A stretch of 64,000 nt of DNA. It comes from Candidatus Methanomethylophilaceae archaeon. Lineage in GTDB: Archaea; Thermoplasmatota; Thermoplasmata; Methanomassiliicoccales; Methanomethylophilaceae. Below the pieces are notes generated by a model, which was given only the letters and a program-made list of their open reading frames with translations, did no database searches and was not told where the DNA came from. This document shows, one piece after another, positions 26,341-33,860 of the stretch; position 1 is the stretch's first letter; each line of letters starts with the position of its first letter. The stretch covers positions 1 through 64,000 of the forward strand of contig JAFTYV010000058.1 of assembly GCA_017461225.1 (NCBI GenBank). Direction: 5' to 3'. The position numbers and the translations under genes were made by a program.

Positions 26341-26363
26341 GGTGAACGGTAGGGACGTTCACC
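26341..26363. promoter_or_regulatory. perfect inverted repeat, candidate operator
   Basis: GGTGAACG (26341-26348) and CGTTCACC (26356-26363) are perfect inverted copies separated by 7 bases. The element is immediately upstream of the TATA box of the winged-helix gene. Centre-to-centre spacing of about 15 bases puts the arms roughly one and a half helical turns apart. A role as operator is inferred. Confidence 0.5.
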
Positions 26364-26389
26364 AAGGACAGTGGTTTGTGAAAATGGCA

Positions 26390-26410
26390 GGGAGGGGCCG
26401 GACCCCTCCC
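26390..26410 (-). terminator. adk terminator hairpin
   Basis: GGGAGGGG (26390-26397) pairs with CCCCTCCC (26403-26410), directly after the adk stop on the minus strand and followed on that strand by ATTTTC. Confidence 0.55.
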
Positions 26411-26417
26411 ATCGGTC

Positions 26418-27044
26418 TCACTGGACCGTCTTCTTGACTTCCTCGAAGATGTCGTCGATGCTGCCGACACCCTTGATGGTGACGAGTGTGCCCTTCCCGG
26501 CGTAGTAGTCGATGAGGGGCATGGTGTTCTCGCGGTAGACCCTGAGCCTGTTCTTGACGGTCTCCTCCTTGTCGTCGTCCCTCTGGTAGAGCTGGGATCC
26601 GCATTTGTCGCAGGCACCCTCGGTCTTGGGGGGGTTGTACACGAGGTGGTAGACGGCGTTGCACTGGGGGCAGGAGCGCCTCTTGGTGAGCCTGGTGACG
26701 AGCTCGTCGTCATCGACGTCGAGGTTGAGTGCGAGGTCGACGTCGAGCTGCTCCGCGAGCGCGTCCGCCTGCTCCACGGTCCTGGGGAAACCGTCGAGGA
26801 TGACCCCTCCGTCCGCCTGTGCGATCTTCTCCTTCATGAGTCCGATGATGAGGTCGTTGGGGACGAGAGCACCGGCGTCCATGAACTCTTTGGCCTTCAA
26901 CCCGAGTTCGGTCTGGTTCCTGACTGCCTCACGGAGCATGTCGCCCGTGGAGAGTCTGATGTAACCGAGCTCTTCGCTGAGTTTCTCTCCCTGGGTTCCC
27001 TTTCCGGATCCCGGGGGGCCGAGAAGTACGATCGTGGATTTCAT
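26418..27044 (-). CDS. adk: adenylate kinase with zinc-binding LID domain
   Basis: Converts AMP + ATP to 2 ADP. The 208-residue protein is of the bacterial long type: P-loop GPPGSGKGT (9-17), RLSTGDMLREAV, ILDGFPRT, and a LID domain with a four-cysteine zinc site (C125, C128, C145, C148). This is not the short archaeal AdkA that often follows secY, so the gene was probably acquired or retained in place of it. ATG at 27044 was chosen because an upstream TTG-type extension has no conserved sequence and crosses the TATA box. Confidence 0.94.
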   Translation of the reverse strand: MKSTIVLLGPPGSGKGTQGEKLSEELGYIRLSTGDMLREAVRNQTELGLKAKEFMDAGALVPNDLIIGLMKEKIAQADGGVILDGFPRTVEQADALAEQLDVDLALNLDVDDDELVTRLTKRRSCPQCNAVYHLVYNPPKTEGACDKCGSQLYQRDDDKEETVKNRLRVYRENTMPLIDYYAGKGTLVTIKGVGSIDDIFEEVKKTVQ

Positions 27045-27064
27045 GGAGCTTCGGATTGTATCCT

Positions 27065-27074
27065 CATATAAAAC
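27065..27074 (-). promoter_or_regulatory. adk promoter (TATA box)
   Basis: The minus strand reads GTTTTATATG, 21-30 bases upstream of the adk ATG, compatible with a leaderless or nearly leaderless transcript. Confidence 0.5.
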
Positions 27075-27173
27075 GAGTCCGCCGGTTCCAGTCCCGGTCA
27101 ATCCAGTCGGTTCCGCACACGGTGATGCGTACAGGTTTCACATGACTTAACAATCGTCAAAAAGACACGTCAC

Positions 27174-27183
27174 TTATATATCG
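27174..27183 (+). promoter_or_regulatory. promoter of the GlcD-type gene (TATA box)
   Basis: TTATATATCG lies 24-33 bases before GTG 27207, a standard archaeal TATA position. Confidence 0.5.
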
Positions 27184-27206
27184 AAAGATACCAATCGTGC
27201 GAATAG

Positions 27207-28649
27207 GTGTTCATATTGGAACAGAGAATCATCGACCAGATCGAGGCCGTCGTAGGCAAGGAGGGCTATTCCGTCGAGCCCGCCGTCCTCTACACGTACG
27301 GTTTCGACGCATCCATATTCCACAACACTCCGGACATCGTGGTCCAGCCCAGGACCACCGAGCAGGTCTCGGAGATCATGAAGATCGCGTACGCCAACAA
27401 GATCCCCGTCGTCCCCAGGGGTGCGGGAACCGGACTCTGCGGGTCCGCCGTCCCGATCAAGGGCGGGATCGTCATGGCTATGCAGAGGATGAACCAGGTC
27501 AAGAACATCAGTGTTGCGGACCTGTGGGTCGATGTCGAGGCGGGTTGTGTGTACAACGACCTCAACAACGAGCTCTCGAAGTACGGCTTCTTCTTCCCCC
27601 CGTCACCCGGATCGGCCGAGGCCTGTCAGATCGGTGGCATGGTCGCCACGAACGCCTCGGGCATGCGCGCCGTCAAGTACGGCGCCACCAGGGACTTCGT
27701 CCTGGGACTCACGTTCGTGAAGGCGGATGGGGAGATCGTCCGCTGCGGCACCAGGACCATCAAGGACTCGTCCGGATATCAGCTCGCACGCCTCCTCTGC
27801 GGATCCGAGGGTACCCTCGGCATCATCACCGAGGTCACGCTGAAGCTGACCACCAAGCCCAAGAAGTCCGCATCCTGCCTCTGCTGCTTCAAGACCGTGG
27901 AGGATGCCGGAAGGTGCATCTCCGCGATCATCGCGAAGCCCCTCATCCCCGCATCATGCGAGCTCATGGACAGCGTGAGCATCAACGCGGTCAACAAGGC
28001 CCGCGGCAACCCACTCCCCGACTGCGGTGCACTCTGCATCGTGGAGGTCGACGGTGAGACCGACGAGGTCATCGACCGCGATCTCGCGATCGTGGACGAG
28101 GTCGCCAACGAGATCGGGGCCGTGTCCGTCATCCCCACCAAGGACAAGGCGCTCATCGCGCAGTGGACGGATGCCAGGAAGTCCGTCATGACGTCCCTGT
28201 CCGCACTCAAGCCCGGTTGCTCGTCCGTGTCCCTCGCCGATGATATGGGCGTGCCCGTGTCCCAGGTGCCCAAGGCCGTAACTGCGTTCCAGGAGATCGC
28301 CGACAGGTACAGGGTCACCATAGCGACGTACGGTCACGCATCGGACGGCAACCTCCACACGAAGATGGTCCTCGACCCCACCGACAAGGACGAGTGGGAG
28401 AGGGGTATCGCAGCCGTCAACGAGATCTTCGACGTCTGCATTGAGCTCGGCGGAACCGTCACCGGGGAACACGGCGTGGGCATATCCAAGGCACCCAACT
28501 ACATGAAGGAGAGGGAGTCCGAACTCTCCTCCATCAGGGCGATCAAGAAGGCCATGGATCCCGAGAACATCCTCAACCCCGGCAAGCTCGAGCAGTGGGA
28601 GGGGACGATCCTCAGGAACCTCAGGTACCCCTGCCAGGGTTGCATGTGA
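27207..28649 (+). CDS. glcD: FAD-linked oxidoreductase, GlcD / D-lactate dehydrogenase family
   Basis: Flavoprotein that probably oxidises a 2-hydroxy acid such as D-lactate or glycolate. The 480-residue protein has the FAD-binding PCMH domain (VPRGAGTGLCGSAVP; PGSAEACQIGGMVATNASG; GSEGTLGIITEV) and the C-terminal FAD-oxidase domain (YGHASDGNLHTKMVLDP; GTVTGEHGVGISK). Start is GTG at 27207; TTG at 27216 fits the AGGTG site equally well. GlcD relatives in methanogens have been linked to HdrD-type partners, but none is adjacent here; the electron acceptor is unknown. Confidence 0.88.
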   Translation: MFILEQRIIDQIEAVVGKEGYSVEPAVLYTYGFDASIFHNTPDIVVQPRTTEQVSEIMKIAYANKIPVVPRGAGTGLCGSAVPIKGGIVMAMQRMNQVKNISVADLWVDVEAGCVYNDLNNELSKYGFFFPPSPGSAEACQIGGMVATNASGMRAVKYGATRDFVLGLTFVKADGEIVRCGTRTIKDSSGYQLARLLCGSEGTLGIITEVTLKLTTKPKKSASCLCCFKTVEDAGRCISAIIAKPLIPASCELMDSVSINAVNKARGNPLPDCGALCIVEVDGETDEVIDRDLAIVDEVANEIGAVSVIPTKDKALIAQWTDARKSVMTSLSALKPGCSSVSLADDMGVPVSQVPKAVTAFQEIADRYRVTIATYGHASDGNLHTKMVLDPTDKDEWERGIAAVNEIFDVCIELGGTVTGEHGVGISKAPNYMKERESELSSIRAIKKAMDPENILNPGKLEQWEGTILRNLRYPCQGCM

Positions 28650-28651
28650 GC

Positions 28652-28673
28652 GGGACGGGGTCATCCCCGTCCC
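28652..28673 (+). terminator. GC-rich hairpin after the GlcD-type gene
   Basis: GGGACGGGG pairs with CCCCGTCCC across a 4-base loop just after the stop. A clear T run is missing, so it may act as an RNA stabiliser rather than a terminator. Confidence 0.4.
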
Positions 28674-28704
28674 CGGAAACATCTTACATCCACTTTTCGG
28701 TCCC

Positions 28705-29391
28705 TCATGCCCAGTACAGTGCGGGCATGAACCCTCCCATGAGGTACACGAGTTCCAGCGCGGCGGCACCCATCGCGCAGACCCATACGGCCTTGTTCCA
28801 GGTCAGGACCTTGGAACCGTCCAGTGGAGGGATGGGCAGCAGGTTGAACACCGCCAGGAACGCGTTGAGGTTCGCCAGCATTATGAAGACGAACACGAGG
28901 GGCGTGTGGTTGGTCGCGAAGCAGCCCGCTATGCCGATCCCGGCCAGGACTATGTTGACCACCGGTCCAGCGATGCTGACCCTCCCGTTGGTGCGTGCGT
29001 CCATGTTGCCGTGGATGTACACCGCCCCCGGCGCCGCGAACAGGAACCCGAGGAACGACATCACCAGGGACAGGACCAGTCCCATGGGGTACATGCGGTA
29101 CTCGGACCACAGCCCGGCACGCTGCGCGGTGAACTTGTGACCGAACTCGTGGAAGAGGAAGCTGACCACAACCAGGAGCGCGGAGAGTCCGAGGAGGCAT
29201 GCGAACGCCGCCGTCTCCGAACCGGTCCTCCATCCGAGGTAGTCCATGACGGATCCCGAGCGGTAGATCAGCGCGAACGCTATCGCGAGCACGGCGACGG
29301 AGATCAGGATGTCGCGCAACTCCAGTCTGCTGAACCTCGGTCTCCCGTATCCGGTGTTCACCCGGGTCAATCCATCGTCGAAACGGTCCAT
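28705..29391 (-). CDS. M50-family membrane metalloprotease (site-2-protease-like)
   Basis: Intramembrane zinc protease homologue of 228 residues with about six hydrophobic segments. The zinc motif HEFGH is in FLFHEFGHKFTAQRAG (about residues 79-94) and the second conserved motif is FNLLPIPPLDGSK (about 183-195), whose aspartate completes the site. It belongs to the short M50 group without PDZ or CBS domains. The substrate is unknown. The gene is divergent from the PUA/PAPS-reductase gene. Confidence 0.88.
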   Translation of the reverse strand: MDRFDDGLTRVNTGYGRPRFSRLELRDILISVAVLAIAFALIYRSGSVMDYLGWRTGSETAAFACLLGLSALLVVVSFLFHEFGHKFTAQRAGLWSEYRMYPMGLVLSLVMSFLGFLFAAPGAVYIHGNMDARTNGRVSIAGPVVNIVLAGIGIAGCFATNHTPLVFVFIMLANLNAFLAVFNLLPIPPLDGSKVLTWNKAVWVCAMGAAALELVYLMGGFMPALYWA

Positions 29392-29449
29392 GCCCTTTGT
29401 TAGATGCTCATGGATTATAAAGATGGAGTCCGTTGGTGCGGGCGATCCA

Positions 29450-31378
29450 ATGGTTCAGAGGAACATCGCTCATGGGAAGGAGATCCGCAGGTGGTGCGAC
29501 ACGTGCGGGACGCTGCTGTTGGGTGAATCGTGTTCGGAATGCGGTTCGCCGGGCAGGGAGTTCGAGATCAACAGTCCCGGCGACATAAGACCGTGCATGG
29601 GCGACAGCATCGGGATGGTCACAGGACTCTTCAGGGAGGCCTTCGGCACATCCTCCCCCTTGGACGGCAAGGCGCTGTTCCTCAACAAGGTCGCGGGAGA
29701 GGACCGCACGGACGAGATCGTCGCACACGGTGCCGTCCTGGGGATCGTGCGCTTCGACATGAGGTCGGACCGCATGGTCCTGGAGATCAGGCAGCCCGGT
29801 GCGGACCTCTTCGCCGACGTGGCCGTGAAGAACACGATCATGTTCGGCCGCATGTCGGGTCACCTCAAGGGGAAGACGATCCCGGGCGAGAACATCGCCG
29901 ATGTCAGGGGCGAGTTCTCCGCTGGCGACACGCTGATCATCCGCAAGGGTCAGAAGGTCGGCCCCGGAATCGCCCTCGCAGACAGCACGGACCTCCGCAG
30001 TGTGGAGCGCGCCGTGAAGATACGCGACCTCAACGCCCCGTCGGACCTCCCCAGGTCGCCCGATTCGGACCTGGGCGCGTTCGTCAGGTCGAACAGGGAC
30101 CACGTCCGCCGCATAGGCAGGCGTGCGGTCCGCGAGATAAGGCGCTTCATGGACGAGGGCAATCCGAAGGGACTTCCGGTGACCGTCTCATTCTCCGGAG
30201 GCAAGGACTCCCTGGCCGCATACGCACTCGCGAGGGAGGCCGTGGGGTCCCCGGATCTCCTGTACATAGACACGGGTCTGGAGTTCCCCGAGACCGTGGA
30301 GTACGTGCGCAGGTTCGCCGAGTCGCACGGGAACAGGCTGCATGTGGCCGAGGCGGGCGATGCGTTCTGGCAGAACGTCGGGACGTTCGGCCCTCCGGCC
30401 AAGGACTTCAGGTGGTGCTGCAAGGTGTGCAAGCTCGGCCCGATGACCGATATGATCTCGCGCAGGTTCCCGAAGGGAACCGTCACCGTGGAGGGGAACC
30501 GCTGGCTCGAATCCTACGCCCGTTCCGGCATAGGCTTCGTGACGAAGAACCCGTTCGTACCCAACCAGGTGAACCTGAATCCGATCAGGTCGTGGTGCGC
30601 CGCGGACGTGTGGGCATACATACTGTACCACGGGCTGGAGTACAACCCCCTGTACGATCTCGATTTCGAGAGGATAGGGTGCTACCTGTGCCCGTCGTGC
30701 CTGTCGAGCGAGTGGCGCAACACAGGACGTCTGCATCCGGACCTGTACGCCCGCTGGGAGGAGCATCTGCACGCATACGCCGCGGACCGCGGACTGCCGC
30801 CGGAGTTCGTCGACATGGGTTTCTGGAGGTGGAAGGTCCTGCCTCCGAAGATGGTGCAGCTGTCCGAGGGTCTGGACCTGTGCATGACCCCGCGCGACGT
30901 CCACGGCCCGTCCATGGACGTGCTGAAGGGGGCGTCCCCGTGCACGGCCGGAGGCTACTCCATGGAGGCGGTGGTCAGCGTCCAGAGGAACAGGGACTTC
31001 TCGTATGTGGAGGATGCCCTCCGCACGGTCGGGGATGCGAAGTACTCCCCGGATTACGAGATCGCGCTCCTGAGGACCCCCGTCGGCCGTGCGAAGCTCT
31101 TCGGAGGGGGACAGGTGTCCGTGACGGCGCAGGACCAGAAGGGTGCCAGACTGGTGTTCGAGAAGGCGGTGAAGGCACTCATCCGCGCGGAGATGTGCAC
31201 GGAATGCGGCATATGCGTCAAGAGGTGCCAGAGGAAGGCCGTACGCATCGCAGGGGGTATGCGCGTCGATCCCGATCGCTGCAACTCGTGCGGCAGGTGC
31301 ATCCAGTCCTGCATGGTCGTCCACTACTACGACAAGCTGATGGAGTCGGTTCCCGGGGGCGTCCCTCGCAAGGATTAA
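29450..31378 (+). CDS. PUA / PAPS-reductase / ferredoxin fusion protein
   Basis: A 642-residue multidomain protein. In order: zinc ribbon (C16, C19, C28, C31), a region ending in a PUA-like RNA-binding domain (about 105-180), a PP-loop ATPase of the CysH/PAPS-reductase superfamily with SFSGGKDSLAAYA (about 247), cysteine-containing insertions (CCKVCKLGP; CYLCPSC), and a C-terminal two-[4Fe-4S] ferredoxin (CTECGICVKRCQ at about 583; CNSCGRCIQSC). The fusion is known in methanogens and proposed to act in RNA thiolation or sulfur assimilation; activity is unproven. TATA at 29415 makes ATG 29450 better than ATG 29423. Confidence 0.85.
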   Translation: MVQRNIAHGKEIRRWCDTCGTLLLGESCSECGSPGREFEINSPGDIRPCMGDSIGMVTGLFREAFGTSSPLDGKALFLNKVAGEDRTDEIVAHGAVLGIVRFDMRSDRMVLEIRQPGADLFADVAVKNTIMFGRMSGHLKGKTIPGENIADVRGEFSAGDTLIIRKGQKVGPGIALADSTDLRSVERAVKIRDLNAPSDLPRSPDSDLGAFVRSNRDHVRRIGRRAVREIRRFMDEGNPKGLPVTVSFSGGKDSLAAYALAREAVGSPDLLYIDTGLEFPETVEYVRRFAESHGNRLHVAEAGDAFWQNVGTFGPPAKDFRWCCKVCKLGPMTDMISRRFPKGTVTVEGNRWLESYARSGIGFVTKNPFVPNQVNLNPIRSWCAADVWAYILYHGLEYNPLYDLDFERIGCYLCPSCLSSEWRNTGRLHPDLYARWEEHLHAYAADRGLPPEFVDMGFWRWKVLPPKMVQLSEGLDLCMTPRDVHGPSMDVLKGASPCTAGGYSMEAVVSVQRNRDFSYVEDALRTVGDAKYSPDYEIALLRTPVGRAKLFGGGQVSVTAQDQKGARLVFEKAVKALIRAEMCTECGICVKRCQRKAVRIAGGMRVDPDRCNSCGRCIQSCMVVHYYDKLMESVPGGVPRKD

Positions 31379-31402
31379 TAGACCACAGTCGATCCCCCGT
31401 GC

Positions 31403-32128
31403 ATGGATATCCTCTTCGGATTGGCGATGGTCCTGGGAATAGGGCCCGCACTCGCACTCATGTACGTGGTCGTGAGGAAGTACACCTTCCCCCGTGTGGA
31501 GCAACCCTTCTTCAGCGACCCCACGTTCTTCGGACTGTTCATGGTCGGTCTGGTCATAGGATCGGTCGAGTTCTTCGCCATGTCCATGCTGAGGCTGTCC
31601 AGCAACATGATCCTCATGGTGCTTCTGTCGGTCATCCAGATGATGGCGTTCCTCCTGGTGATGAACCTCAGGAGGTTCCGCGGCAAGTCCGATTCCGTGT
31701 TCTACGGGTACGGTCTCGGTCTGGGGACATCCAGCGGTCTCGCGACGGGGATATGCTTCACGACGACCAGCGTCATCTCCCAGTCATCGGCCTTCGATGC
31801 GTCCGTGCTGGTGCTGGTGGTGATCTCCGTGTCCCTAACGATGATACTCGGTGCCTGCGGGACCAACGTCGGGGAGGGTATCGCGAGGAACAGGCCCACG
31901 GAGTACCTCCTCCAGGGGCTCCTGCCCCTTGTCGCGTACAACATGGTCCTGACGGTCCTGTTCTCCGATGCATCCGCGGTCGGCGACATCGTCTACTACG
32001 CATCCGCGGCCGTGGTCATGCTGCTGTCCGCTGCGTACTTCTACTACAGCATGTACGTCAGACTGCCCGGTGTGGTCAGGGACGTGCTGAGGATGGAGGG
32101 CAAGAGGCGCGACGACATCCCGCGTTGA
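31403..32128 (+). CDS. polytopic membrane protein of unknown function
   Basis: A 241-residue protein with about seven hydrophobic segments (for example GLAMVLGIGPALALMYVVV, MILMVLLSVIQMMAFLLVM, YASAAVVMLLSAAYFYY) and a basic C-terminus. I recognise no family motif; a small polar stretch GLGTSSGLATGICFTTTSV within the membrane region could line a pore or site. It is 24 bases after the PUA/PAPS-reductase gene on the same strand and may be cotranscribed. Confidence 0.7.
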   Translation: MDILFGLAMVLGIGPALALMYVVVRKYTFPRVEQPFFSDPTFFGLFMVGLVIGSVEFFAMSMLRLSSNMILMVLLSVIQMMAFLLVMNLRRFRGKSDSVFYGYGLGLGTSSGLATGICFTTTSVISQSSAFDASVLVLVVISVSLTMILGACGTNVGEGIARNRPTEYLLQGLLPLVAYNMVLTVLFSDASAVGDIVYYASAAVVMLLSAAYFYYSMYVRLPGVVRDVLRMEGKRRDDIPR

Positions 32129-32132
32129 GTCG

Positions 32133-32567
32133 TCAGGCCCTGTACACGCCGGGACGCACTTCCGCCACGATGCAACGGTCGAGCATGGCCTCCAACAGCT
32201 TCTCGGCGTTCCTCTCGTCGATCTCGCGCACATCCTCCAGGGTGAACGTACCCTTGATCGAGGTCAACCCCTCCGCCAGTATCTCCATGCGTTCCTCCAG
32301 GTCGCGGCTGTGCTCGTACCTGTACACCATCGTGGAGTACGGGTCCGCATGCGAGATCCTGCGTCTTTTCTCCGACGTGTCGGGTGCAGTGAAGCCGGTC
32401 GCCTGGTCGAGGGCCGCCCGGACAGTCTCCTGATCCGCCGATTCGAAGTAGAACACCAGGTTCCTGGTCTTCTCCCTCGCGCCGCAGTACGGGCAGGAGG
32501 ACGTCGCTTGGGACTTGTCCGCGATGCGCGGACGTCTGCAGACGCCGCAGAGGGCGAGGCCGTACAG
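32133..32567 (-). CDS. zinc-ribbon/HTH protein (DUF5817-like) with CTG start codon
   Basis: Canonical starts give only a 107-residue fragment from GTG 32456. In-frame upstream codons encode LYGLALCGVCRRPRIADKSQ and then SSCPYCG, a four-cysteine zinc ribbon (C7, C10, C25, C28) resembling the N-terminus of archaeal DUF5817 proteins, whose first residues align as Met-Tyr. The only codon at that place is CTG (32565-32567), preceded two bases away by AGGTGATC, the same arrangement as the pheS start. The C-terminal part (residues 70-144) looks helical and HTH-like. It lies five bases downstream of pdaD on the same strand. Function unknown, probably nucleic-acid binding. Confidence 0.7.
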   Translation of the reverse strand: MYGLALCGVCRRPRIADKSQATSSCPYCGAREKTRNLVFYFESADQETVRAALDQATGFTAPDTSEKRRRISHADPYSTMVYRYEHSRDLEERMEILAEGLTSIKGTFTLEDVREIDERNAEKLLEAMLDRCIVAEVRPGVYRA

Positions 32568-32571
32568 ACGA

Positions 32572-33045
32572 TCACCTGTACTCGGTGAAGACCAGGGCGG
32601 CGATGCAGCATCCGTAGTGGTCCATGGGGATCTGTAGCTCCTCTGTGACGAAGTTGATCTCCTCGAACTCCACCCCGCGGATGCGCGACATCTCGTCCAT
32701 CTTCCACTTGAGGATCTCCTTGAGGGACTCCGCGGAGCCGTGCATGTGGCCTTCGGCGACGTAGCCCCCCTTGCCGTCCTTCCTGTAGGTGTATGCGATC
32801 CCTGCGGAGATCGTCTCTCCCTCGCATCCCCTCATCTGTGCGAGGACGCAGTGGGTGACGGCACCCATGGGCATCTCGCAGATGTCGATGCACTCGGCTC
32901 CGACGGGTATGACGGACGACACGGAGACCAGGTTCTGCTCTCCGATCCCGGCGGTGATCAGTGCCCTGTCGAACGCGTTGAGGTCCGAGACGGTGCTTAC
33001 TGCGGAGCTGTGCGTTATGAAGAACTTGGAGGGGACGAGGTTCAT
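32572..33045 (-). CDS. pdaD: pyruvoyl-dependent arginine decarboxylase
   Basis: Makes agmatine from arginine; in archaea agmatine feeds polyamines and the agmatidine modification of tRNA-Ile2. The 157-residue proenzyme contains SVSSVIP; by family knowledge it cleaves itself between S43 and S44 to form the pyruvoyl group. FITHSSAVS near the start, GIGEQNLV, and AQMRGCEGETISAGIAY are conserved. The gene precedes the CTG-start zinc-ribbon gene by four bases. Confidence 0.94.
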   Translation of the reverse strand: MNLVPSKFFITHSSAVSTVSDLNAFDRALITAGIGEQNLVSVSSVIPVGAECIDICEMPMGAVTHCVLAQMRGCEGETISAGIAYTYRKDGKGGYVAEGHMHGSAESLKEILKWKMDEMSRIRGVEFEEINFVTEELQIPMDHYGCCIAALVFTEYR

Positions 33046-33085
33046 GTCCCGTCCATGCCGACGTTCCTTTAATTACTATCGACGT

Positions 33086-33808
33086 TCAGCCGTAGTACTG
33101 GGCCTCCGACCCCCTGTTGAGGGCCTCCTGCTCGTCGATCCTCCTCTGGATCTCGTCGGCCTCCGCCAGAAGTGGTTTCGTGTCCACCCTGAAGCCGGGG
33201 ACTATCTTGTTGACCGGTGACATGAACATTATGGCGGATCCCGGGTCGGGCACCGCCTGGTTGGCGGGGCACATGAGCGACAGGACGGTCATGCCCGCGG
33301 ACGGTCCGTCGTACAGGAGGATCCCCGTGATGCCGCGGACCATGCCGTTGTCCATGACCTTCAGCTTGGTCTTCCTCAGGAGGCTCCTGGCCCTGGGGCC
33401 GGATCCGAAGGCGACCATCTCGTCCTCGTCCGTGAAGCGGGGGACCCCCTCGAGGCATATGACCTCCTCGCAACCGAGGCCCCTGAGGTAGTCCAGGATG
33501 GCATGTGCCAGATCGTAGCAGCACTCCGGCTTGGGGGTGTACTCGGACATGCAGACGACGACGTCGCGCCCGGTCTTCCCGGTCCCCTTGCGTCCGAAGA
33601 ACCTGACCGGCGGGAGGGCCATCCCGTTCCCGATGAGGCAGTACGGCGGCATGTCCGCCGACGACATCCCGGCGATGGGGGTCATCTCGAGCTGCGTTAT
33701 GTAGAAGTTCGCTGCGATGGAGCTGACGAGTCCAGCGGTCGGGAACCCTATGACGGCGACAGGCCTGTCGAGTTCCAGGTCCGTGTACTTCGTAGTCTTC
33801 ACCTTCAT
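33086..33808 (-). CDS. PAC2-family protein (proteasome assembly chaperone-like)
   Basis: Member of the PAC2/ATP-grasp-associated family related to eukaryotic proteasome assembly chaperone 2. PVAVIGFPTAGLVSSIAANF at the N-terminus and PSAGMTVLSLMCPANQAVPD in the second half are typical. The 240-residue length is normal. I preferred ATG 33808 to the upstream start at 33847 because a TATA-like sequence (TTATTATCC, minus strand) lies between them. The archaeal function remains unproven. Confidence 0.85.
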   Translation of the reverse strand: MKVKTTKYTDLELDRPVAVIGFPTAGLVSSIAANFYITQLEMTPIAGMSSADMPPYCLIGNGMALPPVRFFGRKGTGKTGRDVVVCMSEYTPKPECCYDLAHAILDYLRGLGCEEVICLEGVPRFTDEDEMVAFGSGPRARSLLRKTKLKVMDNGMVRGITGILLYDGPSAGMTVLSLMCPANQAVPDPGSAIMFMSPVNKIVPGFRVDTKPLLAEADEIQRRIDEQEALNRGSEAQYYG

Positions 33809-33860
33809 GGACGGGTGATTGCCATTAGGATAATAAGGGGTTTCCATCTACGGTCGGTCC

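Noticed and set aside
29530-32433. Very long (967-codon) open frame on the plus strand overlapping several genes
   Set aside because: It is an off-frame shadow of the PUA/PAPS-reductase gene and the membrane protein gene: composition is dominated by Arg/Gly/Pro, with no domain, and the true frames carry clear motifs. GC-rich DNA without TAG leaves many long empty frames.
32264-32893. Frame with a GTG overlapping the pdaD stop (GTGA), which would look like a coupled start of the next gene
   Set aside because: It encodes Arg/Pro/Ser-rich sequence without the cysteine pattern; the zinc-ribbon frame is +1 to it. A sequencing indel joining the two frames cannot be excluded and is named as the main alternative to the CTG start.
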